This document shows positions 32,801-41,900 of a stretch of DNA of 60,000 nt, piece after piece. How positions within the stretch are numbered: position 1 is the first letter of the stretch; each line of letters begins with the position of its first letter. The stretch spans positions 1,476,001 through 1,536,000 of the forward strand of contig NC_064034.1 in the NCBI RefSeq assembly GCF_932526225.1. The letters are read 5' to 3'. Origin of the DNA: Nematostella vectensis (Eukaryota; Cnidaria; Anthozoa; Actiniaria; Edwardsiidae). Made by a program: the position numbers and the translations under genes. The notes beneath the pieces are model-generated. The model worked only from the letters and a program-made list of their open reading frames with translations, had not been told where the DNA came from and searched no databases.

Positions 32801-35800
32801 GATGATTTTATGAAATGATACTGGACCGTTGTTTCAAGGAAAGCCCGATAAACTATACTCTTCAGGGTACTAAGACCTCGAATTATTTTTCATGGTCGAG
32901 GGAAGGGCCTCTACCAATACACCCTTCCTAGTTAATCGTGAGGCAACAAATATGCGTGAACAACACCGGAGATAAGCCATCAATGTTACACTATCCAGTT
33001 AAACAAATATATGCGTAAACAATGTACACCGGAGATAAGCCATCAATGTTACAATTCCCAGTTAAACAAAGACATGCGTAAACAACGTACACCAGAGATA
33101 AGCCATCAATGTTACACGCACCTTTGCACGAATGCCCGTCGCCGATAAGCCCTTCGCGGCACATGCATGTGTATGACCCTCGCATATTGATGCACTCGGC
33201 GTCTTCATCACACGTGTGCTTTCCACTGGAACACTCGTCTTGATCTGTCACACAACAAAATAACGCAAGATTCAATATGTAAACGCGTGACTGGAACATT
33301 CATCTTGATCTGTCACACAACAAAATGACGCAAGATTCAATATGTTAACGCGTGACTGGAACACTCATCTTAATCTGTCACACAACAAAATAACGCAATA
33401 TTCAATATAGTTACGCGTGACACGGAAACACTACAAACAAAATAACGGTTTAATAAGGAGAATCCTGATCTCACAGATTTGTAAAAAAAAAAATTGACAA
33501 ACTCACCTGCTGTCCTTACAGATTTCCAGCTTGACGTCACGATGACTTCATCGTTATTAAGCTGAGCCCGCACTCGCACTTGGTAAGTGGTAAACTGCCG
33601 AAGACCGCTAAGTATGACGTTATCTTGTGACGTCCTCACTTGATGTTCCTCTTCAGTGGTTTTATACTGGATCACATAAGTGAGGTCGCCTTGTTGAACG
33701 GGGACTGGGTTCCAGCTGAGGTGGATAAAGTTCCAGCTGAATATGATGACCTTGACCTTCAAGGTGATGTCAGACGAGTCGGGCGTGTGTACGGGAAAGT
33801 GCGTGGGTGTCGCTGGAAGGGACCGTTCATTTCAAGATTAGATTTCATTATAGTTGTGCTTTGTCTTGTCATCATCCCTAGCGTGGACTTTATCATCATT
33901 ATCATCATGATCGTCGTCATCAACCTTATCATGTTATCTTTATTATCATCATCACAATTGTTATCATCATCATTATAACCACCGTCATTACCCTTATTAC
34001 CACGATGATCTCTTGTCCTCTATATATCATTATCCCCATTCTAATACTCCCCCTAATCACATCTTGATCGTTCATCCACCATTGGGCGACTTTCACTAAG
34101 AAATCATGTGCGACTTTTTGAGTGGCAAAATCGAGCTGAAATAAACACAGAAATGGCTGCGATCTCCACGACAGAAAGCGATAAAATATTTCCATTAAAA
34201 TAAGCCTCTTTTGACATCGGAACTTTCTGGCTGATATATAAGAGCTGAATAAGTTGCTTTTGGTTGTTGGTATCCTTTCGGTAAAACCTGGAGTGATTCC
34301 TTAGTGCAAGTCGCCTAATTACCGAGCTATCCTGCGCTAACCACACGCGGCCTGTGCTAACCACTGTAACTAAATATTGCTCTAGATTCAGGATATTACA
34401 AACACTATGGTCTATCTAGTATGAAATTATCTATCAAAAAAGGCATCATTACTTGATAATTATCAATTTAAAATACCCCAAACTTCCTATCAAATCCCTT
34501 TTTTGCTTTACAATACCCTAAACTTCATATCAAACCCCTTTTTGCTTTACAATACCCAAATCAACCTATCAAAACCCTTTATGTCTTTAAAATACCCAGA
34601 TCACCCCATCAGAACCTGCAGTTGTTTGGCCTTCCACTCTTTCCTCGTAAACCACATTCACGTGGAACTTGACGTGATGAGGCAAGGGTCTGCGGGTAAC
34701 TACAGCGTTCCTCTTATCGCCATCGTACACGAGGGCACTCTTGGGCACCCTGTGCTCGAGCCAGTCCATAAAGACCCTGTAGGACACATTAGAACCAGGC
34801 ACACTCGTGCCTTTCCATGTGATGTACGCTGTCGTGGTGTTGAGGACGAATTGGAGCAGACCTCGCACTGGGTACAAAGCTGAGGACAATGAATACATTT
34901 CCATCAATAATACAGAGTTGTTCTCAGTCTAAGGTTAATTTAGGTAAAAATGTTATAGCGTCATTATTTATCTTACACTTTTATTTTCATAACGCCCATT
35001 ACACAGTTGGTAGCTAGGTTAAACAGAGAGCCATCGAATGGTATTTGGTCTTCGAGAAATCACTAACTTAAATTGTGAGCGAATTGCACTTATTTTATGA
35101 ACAAAGTGTTTGAAGGCCATAAAGGTGTCTTAGTGACAAAGACACTTAAACACTGCTTTTTAAAGTTTTCAGTTTGTTTTATGCTATCAAATGCTGTTAA
35201 AAATATAGAAACCAAAAAAGGTTGTCTTACTTTGTTGACCAGTCCTCTTGTAGACGACGCAAACCCGCGACCAGTCTCGCCCAAGTTGATCTGATCGCAA
35301 CAGAGAGAACTGGTACATAGTCTGCTCCTCAAGACCGCTTACGTAATACATTGACTTGCCATCAGGTACTGTGTCATACATCGAAATGTTCGGTGAATAG
35401 ACGGGGTAGTACTGGACCTGAACGATTAAAAAGAATGTATGAATATACGATATAGAATAATTCATTCACATGTAAGTCTACGTGAATAAATGGCATGAGA
35501 GCTTACCACGTATCGGTAGGTATCTTCCTCATCTGCGGCTGGCCAGTTTAGTCTGATCTCTGAAGAGGATATATTTACCGCTGTACAGTAAAAGGCACTG
35601 GCATTGCTGGCGCCTGCGAAACACGTAGATAAAGTATCAGAACGAGATTGTCTTTTGACTGTTTAATAGTTCTGAGTTTAAAAAAATGAACAATTTCCGA
35701 TGAAAGCTAATTTATAGACAAAGATATTTTTAAAGATTATAAGCGATTGATTTTTAAAAGTGATTGACGGCTTTGTGACTACGCCCCGCCCTACAACTTC

Positions 35801-36671
35801 GTTAAGACTAAAGCATTTCTCTCTAGTGTCGGATGATTGACATTATGATTGACAGCGTACGTCAAATGTGTGATAACTTGAATTCTTTATTTTTCGGACG
35901 ACATTCAAAGCACGTGACCTCCTGGGGAGTGATACAATTCCATCACAGGGAACCGATTGTTTGGGTGGTCATTTTTGTTTAAAAGTTATTGATTTTGTGA
36001 AAAGGCATGCAAAATCGAATCTTTTTGTAGACTTATCTTAAATATCCAGATATTTTGGAATATAAACAGAGATTCTAAAGGGTTTAATAAATAGCCGCAA
36101 GAGGTATTACTAGCATACGTCTGGGCATCAGAAAGGAAAGCTCGTCTATCATCGTAAACATTTCAGCAACCGCAGAACCTTGTAGTTCGAAACAAAGAAA
36201 TGAATGTTAAGCATTTTTCGTTTCTTTTTATATGTTTGATGACGCGGCAGCGGTTTGCTAGAGCACTTTTATCGTAGACCCAGTCTGATAGAGTGGGAGA
36301 GCAGAACAACAGAGTCTTCTTAAATAAGAAATATATAAACACGGAAAAATCCTTCGAACGGTTAAAAATATTAAAGTAAGAGATAAACATAAAGACTTCT
36401 TGCTAACTCTATGTATACCATGTCTAGTTATAAAACGCAACAAAAAGATAGAAATTCTATTCAAAGGCGCATGACTGTTGAACTTTAGATTGCATCAAGT
36501 CTCACACCCTAAAAAAAAAAACGATCGTATAATATCGTTCAATCAACCGACGGATTAGATTTGTTCTTTATGAGGGTCAAACATTATACACTTACCCGCG
36601 TAGTCCACGTTTTTCACGGTTATGATGATAAAGCACAGCAATAACAAGAGACGAATAGCCTTTTCCATCAT
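24916..36671 (-). CDS. Adhesion GPCR, gene A (FN3x3-EGF-HormR-GAIN/GPS-7TM), complete
   Basis: Complete family B2 receptor, 1181 residues in 27 exons: 36671-36596, 35613-35507, 35417-35231, 34879-34616, 33812-33507, 33244-33122, 32782-32660, 32457-32354, 32266-32072, 31670-31602, 31479-31365, 31127-30999, 30858-30801, 30042-29937, 29744-29689, 29486-29357, 29006-28806, 28527-28365, 28022-27956, 27866-27800, 27551-27463, 27333-27207, 27124-27083, 26890-26774, 26370-26271, 25456-25122, 25005-24916 (TAA). All junctions keep frame. One intron has a GC donor (after 31602). Domains by residue: signal peptide 1-25, FN3 26-314, EGF 314-355, HormR 355-430, GAIN 430-672, GPS 655-716, 7TM 717-968, cytoplasmic tail 969-1181. 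Role: cell-surface adhesion receptor, expected to self-cleave at His-Leu-Thr and signal through G proteins. Paralogue of gene B, without the LamG and one FN3. Start: ATGATG before a clear signal peptide. Exon ends come from splice consensus, not transcripts. Confidence 0.92.
25126..25370 (-). repeat. Twelve coding units of 7 residues (21 nt) in the gene A tail
   Basis: Residues about 1070-1151. Consecutive units are [77 protein letters not shown] and HFDDM. Positions 2 and 7 are mostly hydrophobic, 3-5 Asn/Asp/Glu. Old, diverged copies still in register. Confidence 0.88.
25817..26003. repeat. Retroelement 3'-end-like fragment and (AT)n microsatellite
   Basis: TAGATAGATAGAAACTTTAT followed by AAAGTGTC and an A-rich stretch resembles the microsatellite-tailed 3' end of a minus-strand non-LTR element (compare 51758-51800). 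A run of AT dinucleotides follows at about 25975-26002. In the gene A intron between tail exons. Confidence 0.45.
26884..26995 (-). repeat. Duplicated splice acceptor, first tail exon of gene A
   Basis: The 30-bp segment around the acceptor of exon 26890-26774 (plus strand GCGAATCTGAGAAACAAACA through GTAAGTCA) recurs 76 bp further at 26961 with four substitutions, including the AG. Confidence 0.85.
27083..29006 (-). CDS. Gene A exons 17-23: seven-transmembrane domain
   Basis: TM1 and TM2 in 29006-28806 ([36 protein letters not shown]). TM3 in 28527-28365 ([20 protein letters not shown] with the upstream Cys). TM4 across 28365/28022 ([17 protein letters not shown]). Loop 2 Cys and TM5 in 27866-27800 ([20 protein letters not shown]). 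TM6 and TM7 in 27333-27207 ([25 protein letters not shown]) with the end GVAIFLLHC in 27124-27083. All signature positions of adhesion GPCRs are present. Confidence 0.93.
28511..28602 (-). repeat. Duplicated splice acceptor, TM3 exon of gene A
   Basis: The acceptor plus 17 coding nt (plus strand AAGATCTTGCATGCAACCTG, 28511-28530) recurs at 28576-28595 as AAGATCTTGCATGCAACCTA, 65 bp upstream in transcription. Use of the distal copy would not keep frame. Confidence 0.9.
28598..28800. repeat. Degenerate (CAT)n tract
   Basis: Imperfect CAT/ATC trinucleotide repeats in the gene A intron between the TM2 and TM3 exons; a similar tract lies at 33880-33985. Confidence 0.8.
29357..29744 (-). CDS. Gene A exons 15-16: GPS motif, first tryptophan replaced
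   Basis: Exon 29744-29689 encodes [13 protein letters not shown]. Exon 29486-29357 encodes [18 protein letters not shown] and [13 protein letters not shown]. The four cysteines and the His-Leu-Thr cleavage triplet are present, but the usual C-x-x-W has Leu instead of Trp (gene B keeps Trp). Confidence 0.88.
29937..32266 (-). CDS. Gene A exons 9-14: GAIN domain
   Basis: Exons 32266-32072, 31670-31602, 31479-31365, 31127-30999, 30858-30801 and 30042-29937. Helical parts ([50 protein letters not shown]) precede beta strands ([17 protein letters not shown]). The 69-nt exon 31670-31602 ends ATGCCGAAG before GCAAGA, a GC-AG intron, and its gene B partner is also 69 nt with an ordinary GT donor. 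Confidence 0.85.
30123..30740. repeat. 14-bp minisatellite, about 40 copies
   Basis: Unit TCACTATCACGCAT with CTATAACG and CCATCACG variants. It fills the gene A intron between the exons at 30858-30801 and 30042-29937, ending about 60 bp from the donor. Long frames through it are by-products (14 bp is not a codon multiple). Confidence 0.97.
31826..31930. repeat. Tandem duplication of about 51 bp
   Basis: CGCGCTTGACGAGAATTAGC through CGATATCTTCC occurs twice without visible change in the gene A GAIN intron; recent by appearance. Confidence 0.9.
31995..32085 (-). repeat. Duplicated splice donor, GAIN exon of gene A
   Basis: GTATGTTAACATCTCACCTT followed by GGCAAGTGT occurs at 32003 and 32055. 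The second instance is the true exon end with donor (32072); the first is an identical donor 52 bp into the intron. Confidence 0.92.
32354..32782 (-). CDS. Gene A exons 7-8: hormone-receptor (HormR) domain
   Basis: [15 protein letters not shown] and QRCPKDSTG in 32782-32660, then [19 protein letters not shown] and MSQCV in 32457-32354. Cysteine and tryptophan spacing is that of HormR. Sizes 123 and 104 nt against 120 and 110 nt in gene B. Confidence 0.88.
32935..33118. repeat. 61-bp tandem array beside the EGF exon donor
   Basis: Three copies of a unit with AGATAAGCCATCAATGTTAC and ATGCGTAAACAA, the last ending at the donor of the EGF exon (33122). Confidence 0.88.
33122..33244 (-). CDS. Gene A exon 6: calcium-binding EGF domain
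   Basis: One symmetric 123-nt phase 1 exon: [18 protein letters not shown], then [14 protein letters not shown]. It has six cysteines, the D-x-D-E-C calcium ligand start and the N-x-x-GSYTC hydroxylation-type motif. Its first 20 nt and acceptor are repeated twice more in the upstream intron. Confidence 0.92.
33225..33425 (-). repeat. 65-bp array containing the EGF exon acceptor
   Basis: Three copies at a 65-bp period (equivalent exon starts 33244, 33309 and 33374). Each carries the acceptor and the first 20 nt of the EGF exon (plus strand GACTGGAACACTC.TCTT). Confidence 0.92.
33507..35613 (-). CDS. Gene A exons 2-5: three fibronectin type III domains
   Basis: FN3-1 is split by a phase-0 intron (35613-35507, [17 protein letters not shown]; 35417-35231, [20 protein letters not shown]). 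FN3-2 is 34879-34616 ([20 protein letters not shown]). FN3-3 is 33812-33507 ([19 protein letters not shown], then [15 protein letters not shown]). The split of FN3-1 matches gene B FN3-2 (15819-15716 and 15258-15078), so FN3-1 of A corresponds to FN3-2 of B. Confidence 0.87.
34470..34615 (-). repeat. 40-bp array starting at the first base of an intron
   Basis: On the minus strand the intron after exon 34879-34616 begins GTTCTGATGGGGTGATCTGG. Three further units follow at a 40-bp step (GTTTTGATAGG, GTTTGATATG, ATTTGATAGG), each ending in AAAGG or AAAGGG. Confidence 0.88.
36596..36671 (-). CDS. Gene A exon 1: signal peptide
   Basis: [19 protein letters not shown] followed by polar residues, ending in phase 1 at GTAAGTG. 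Basic n-region and a long hydrophobic core make secretion targeting clear. Two adjacent ATGs; either could start. Confidence 0.85.
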
Positions 36672-38182
36672 AGTGTCCTCAGATATACGCAGTTAGTCTC
36701 CGTTTTTAGTTCTGTTCCTCTTCTGTATCTAGTTCTGTTTCTTTTCTGTATCTAGTTCTGTAATGGCATAAACAACATGACAGCCAGGGGTAAGTGGATT
36801 GAGTATATCACGCTTCAATGGACTATTTTTTGTCACCATAGGAATAAAACAATAACATAATAATAATAACAGTTCGATAGTATAACGATTGTAAAACCCA
36901 TACCATGTAGCAAAAAACAGCTTAAAAGTATTTCTAGTGATCATAAATATATCGTTTTAATTAAAAAGGGTTAAATTGAATGTGGCGTGATATGACGAGC
37001 TCTAAGCAATGGTATAATTGTGTCTGAAATGGAACAAGAGGTCATGAATTTCAAAATGCTTGATTTTAACTGCAAAAGTAAAAATGCAAGAAGATCTACA
37101 CTCAATAAAGAAGATATCGAACGTAATAACACATAATGTCTTTGACCTACCGGGATTGTATTTTCTTGATAACAAAACTTCTCCAAATGTGATATTAATG
37201 TCTCTTGAATATATAAACTGTCCCCAATTACGTAGTTCTTCGTATAAAAAATATCATATAGAATCTTTCAGTAAAAAATTATGAGCGCATTAAACGGCAG
37301 GTATAATCAACCTCTTTGGTGTAAGTAACTGAGAAGGTCGTGTTTAGTGTTACAACATATAGCAAGGAAGCCCTCCCCACGCGATTCCGCGCCCCGGATT
37401 TGGTCCGTGTTGACGCCGTGCTATCTCAGCGCGACCCTGCGTCAAGGAGCAGAAATCCACAATGCGGCTTTTCTATCCGCATTCTGTAATAGATCCCTCA
37501 GATTGAAAGATAAACCCTTCGAGTAACAATGGGCTAAATGCTATATAGACATGATCATAGTTTGCCTCATACTTATTATATTTTGATAAATCTGGAGTCT
37601 CCTTATAGTCGCGATGTTTAGATACTTGCAGGCTTCCTTAATGTGGCTACCGGAAGTAGGTGCTGTTCGGGGCGAATTGATGCAAGTGTTCCTTAATGTA
37701 TAATTTGCAGGAGATTTTTTAGCAAAGGATTTGAGAATCTTAAGAGTTGAAGAGTTCATCACTTCCGTAAATGAAACCAGAAGTCAAAAGAACATAAACA
37801 CAAATCAACAGGGCCTCTCACGTATCCAGAGATAAGCAAGGAGGAGGAGCGTATGAATCATTTGAGTGGGCGAGGAATGCGCTCATCACGTGATCGCTTC
37901 ACCATCATCGCTACCGCCGTCTGACAAGATTCTGCTCGAGGTCGTTTGCGCTGAAGCGAGTAAGGAAATATATTTTCTAGAAATAACCTAAATATCCTTC
38001 CATTTTTAAGGAAAAAAATGGTCAGACGGCTTTCCGGTCAGGGTCAAGAGAGATGGTTTTCGCTATTGACACCTTAAACACAGAATGAAAATAGTCGCAC
38101 GACAATAAATGATTAATTCGCACTCATAGTAGTTATTTTCGGCATCCTCCGCCTTGTCAACCTGCGCAACTTTTAGCTGCAG
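36672..38182. other. Upstream region of gene A, no coding signal
   Basis: Should hold the gene A promoter and 5' UTR. I see AT-rich sequence and short repeats of TTTCTGTATCTAGTTCTG near 36715-36765, but no clear core promoter. Confidence 0.4.
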
Positions 38183-38942
38183 GCGTAAGCGCATGCGTAA
38201 CACCAGTAAGAATCCACCACAATAGTGCGCATGCGTAACACCAGTAAGAATCTGTCACACTAGTGAGCATGCCAACACCAGTGAGAATTCGTCACACTAG
38301 TGAGCATGTGCGACACCAGTAAGAATCCGTCACACTAGTGCGCATGCGCGACACCAGTAAGAATCCGTCACCCTAGTGCGCATGCGCGACACCAGTAAGA
38401 ACCCGTCACACTAGTGCGCAAACGCAACACTAGTAAAAATCCGTAATCCGTAAAAATCTAGTAAGAATCCGTCACACTAGTGCGCATGCGCGACACCAGT
38501 AAGAATCCGTCACACTAGTGCGCATGCGCAAAACCAGTAAGAATTCGTCACACTAGTGCGCATGTGCGACAACAGTAAGATCCGTCACCCTAGTGCGCAT
38601 GCGCGACACCAGTAAGAGCCCGTCACACTTGTGCGCAAGCGCAACACCAGTAAAAATCTGTTACAGTAGTGCACAAGCGCAACACCAGTAAGAATTCGTC
38701 ACACTAGTGCGCATGCGCAACACCAGTAAAAATCCGTCACACTAGTGCGCATGCGCGACACCAGTAAGAATCCGTCACACAAGTGCGCATGTGGGACACC
38801 ACTAAGAATCCGTCAAACTAGTGCACAAGCGCAACACCAGTAAGAATCCGTCACACTAGTGCGCAAACGCAACACCCGTAAGAATCCGTCACACTAGTGC
38901 GCATGCGCGACACCAGTAAGAATCCGTCACACTAGTGCGCAA
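38183..38942. repeat. 38-bp minisatellite, about 20 copies, each with an NRF1-like palindrome
   Basis: Unit: TAGTGCGCATGCGCGACACC followed by AGTAAGAATCCGTCACAC. Most copies contain TGCGCATGCGC, which matches the palindromic NRF1 consensus and is also an alternating purine-pyrimidine stretch. Copies differ by single substitutions. A GT-rich and G-run tract (38950-39012) borders it. Confidence 0.95.
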
Positions 38943-41900
38943 GTTTGCGATGGCGTTGCACTTGCGTTGTGTGTGTATGTGTGTGTGGGGAGGATGGGGG
39001 GGGGGGGGGGGTGAGTACATTTTTTTCTTATAATCGTTTGTAAAAATGCCAATAAATTTAATAGATGAAAGTAGTTATTCACTATTTCATAAATTAAGGA
39101 TACTAGTTTGCAAAACTATTGAATAGAAACGTTTTTAATATATTTTTTGCTTGATAAAACATTTAGAGTGTCGATTCCGATGTTTCAGAATAATACAAGA
39201 TGATTTCAACCTACCTGTAATTTTAAACACAATTAAAAATCACAATCATGACGCCATTATGACATCATAATTTCTCGTGGCGATTATTTGCAATCTGGTG
39301 ATCATTGCTCTAGGGGCATAGGCATTGCACAGAATGTTCCAGAGAGGTGGAAGGGGGCCCTCCCAATTCAAACAGCAAGTTTGAAAAGGGTTAAGGAAGC
39401 GTCTTCGCTAAATTCTAATCCTATTCCCACTATCCTGTCTTAAAACAAGGTATAACCTACATCGCACATTACTATTGATCGCCTTTGTTTATAATCTCGA
39501 TAAAAAAAGTGAAGAATCCTCGAGTCAGTAAGGTATCATTGCTATCACCAGGCGCAAAATTCTGTCTGAAAACGAGCGATTGGATTCTTTAGCGAAGTGC
39601 TTCAGACTCTTAATGGATAAAACCCCTTCATCACAGCAGTATGTCGTCTGACTAATTCCGATAAGACTGTTGGTCTATTAGAGACGAATAAAGCATTATT
39701 ACGTCGGGCAACTAGTGTTGGTTTGATAGGTTTGAATAGGTTATTCTCCTGTAAAATGAATAAGTCATCAATTTTGTAAATGCTTGTGCGTTGATTTTGA
39801 AATCAGAAAATGGAGGGTCTCTGCTGAAGATATATTGGGACACACTTATATTTGCGAGATAATAAGCATAAAGTAGTACTGATTTACGGGGAGCGTTACA
39901 AGGGAGCTCTAAGATGCCAATGTGTTGGTAGTTTCACCAACTGAACTAAGCGGGAATGATCTAGGGTTTCGGCTCCATAAAAGATCCCATGTTTTTATGT
40001 TCTTAGCGGACCGAAGGTTTCTTTTTTCGTTGGACGAAAGTTCTTTTTTAGAACTTGAATCCCACTTGAATCCCACCTTCTCTTTACCTTAACTCTGTTC
40101 TTGTTTGTGAAGAACATAATGTATTCGTTTGCAATATCGATCTCGTTCAATTGAATATAATATTCAATATAATATTAATATTCATTGAAATTCTAATCTT
40201 ATACCAAGAGACTAATAAGCCTTTGATTGAAGACAGGCGCATAGTAACAAGAAATCGGGCGTAATATGTTTCAGCTCCTTAGTTTTCTCTAGAAACGCCG
40301 AAAAGTTTATATTTTTTATTTAAGAGGACAATTTTTATATAGATCATGATGTTAAGAAAACCTATGATTAAAATAATGTTGCAAAAGCAAAATTGCATAC
40401 CTTGGATTCCGTCAAAGGAAGTCTCCCTGCCACCCGAAGTCGCCACTGAAAATATCTAGCCGAAAAGAACGTATATATCTTCTAGACCGAGCAACCCAAT
40501 AGTCGCATGCATCTGAAAGACAACTCTGCAGTTACAAATATCATGCATTTCACGTCAACATCAATAGCATAAGTGACGTTTTAAGAGCTACTTGGATTTG
40601 GTTTCTCTTTTGCCATGCTTCAACCTCGAGTGTTGGAGAGAAATTTCTGGAGAGTGATATCTTCGCTGATGAGGTCTCGTTACAAATCCATTATACCATC
40701 GAAAACAACACATCATCTAGCAGAAAATACAACCAATAATTGTGGTGAAAAGGCCCATCCGTCTTCTAAGGGATTAAAAAGTGTTTAATATGAAATTATT
40801 GAAAACGTCAGTTACCTATGGCTCCGTGAAATGTTCATGCAAAGAAGGCAGAGCATTTGGAACAAATAAATTATGAAATGGTATTCATTTTAGTCAATCA
40901 ATTAAATAGCAATTATCGTGTGAAATATTAATGTCAATTGGTGAATTAAGTGAAATAGTGGTGACGTTTTTCAAACTAGAACACTTGAATAGAATGTGAG
41001 AATAAAAGGAGCCAGAGGCGCGCATTCCTTTCAGTTCGGTGATTATTATATTCTCGATATCGTCATGAAAAAATAATAGCGACATGTAAATATGGAGAAG
41101 CCTATTTTGCTCCCCGTGATATCACGGGAAATTTCTAACGGGGGGAGGGGATGGACGGGGACGGCTTGTATTATTGTTGCTAGTGAAGCACATTGTTCGG
41201 CCAGTTCTGTTGTTAATTATATAAACACGAGGTGTGGACAACTACTTCGTCATTTAAGCGTTTTCTCAAAGTCTCGCTTTTTGTGTTCATCAAGTGTAGA
41301 GTACATTGTGCGGTTTGCAAATAATCCGACAAAAAAAGCTTTGAAAAAAAAACACAGTTGCTTCTTACATTAATAAAAAAACAATTAGGAGGAAAGGTTT
41401 TCAAGTAATTTTCAGACAATGAAAACCTAAATAGCAATCATAAAACTAGCGAACACGATACCATCATTAGTTCTTCACCATAAGAAAACTCAAACAGCAA
41501 CATGATCACTAGATAATATGACCGAATGCGGACAAGCAAGACACTTGAGAAATCGGAAATTTTTTCGCAAATTCAATCCTTTAGAAGTCGAACGTTTGGG
41601 AAAAAAGGTGGGAGAGTCGGGAGAATTTCACTTCTTTCGATAAAACCCACATTTTTGAGAACCATTCGAGATAGCGGGGTGTATTTTTTTCCTGGGAGAG
41701 TATCACACATTCAAATACACATTCAAAGGCTCAAAGATAATAACATGTTTATCTTTACGTTTTTTTGCTAATTACAGTTGCTTCCAGATAAATCGAACTA
41801 ATATTTCTGATTGCTTTTCTAAAATATGTTTTATGGCTCCTAATAACTTTATTATTCCCTCTTGGGGGATTCGAATTACTGAATATGCGGTGGCATTTTA

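Noticed and set aside
40400-40443. 44-nt segment between TTTTCAG and GTATGC on the minus strand
   Set aside because: It could be a 5' UTR exon of gene A, but nothing beyond two splice-like sites supports it.
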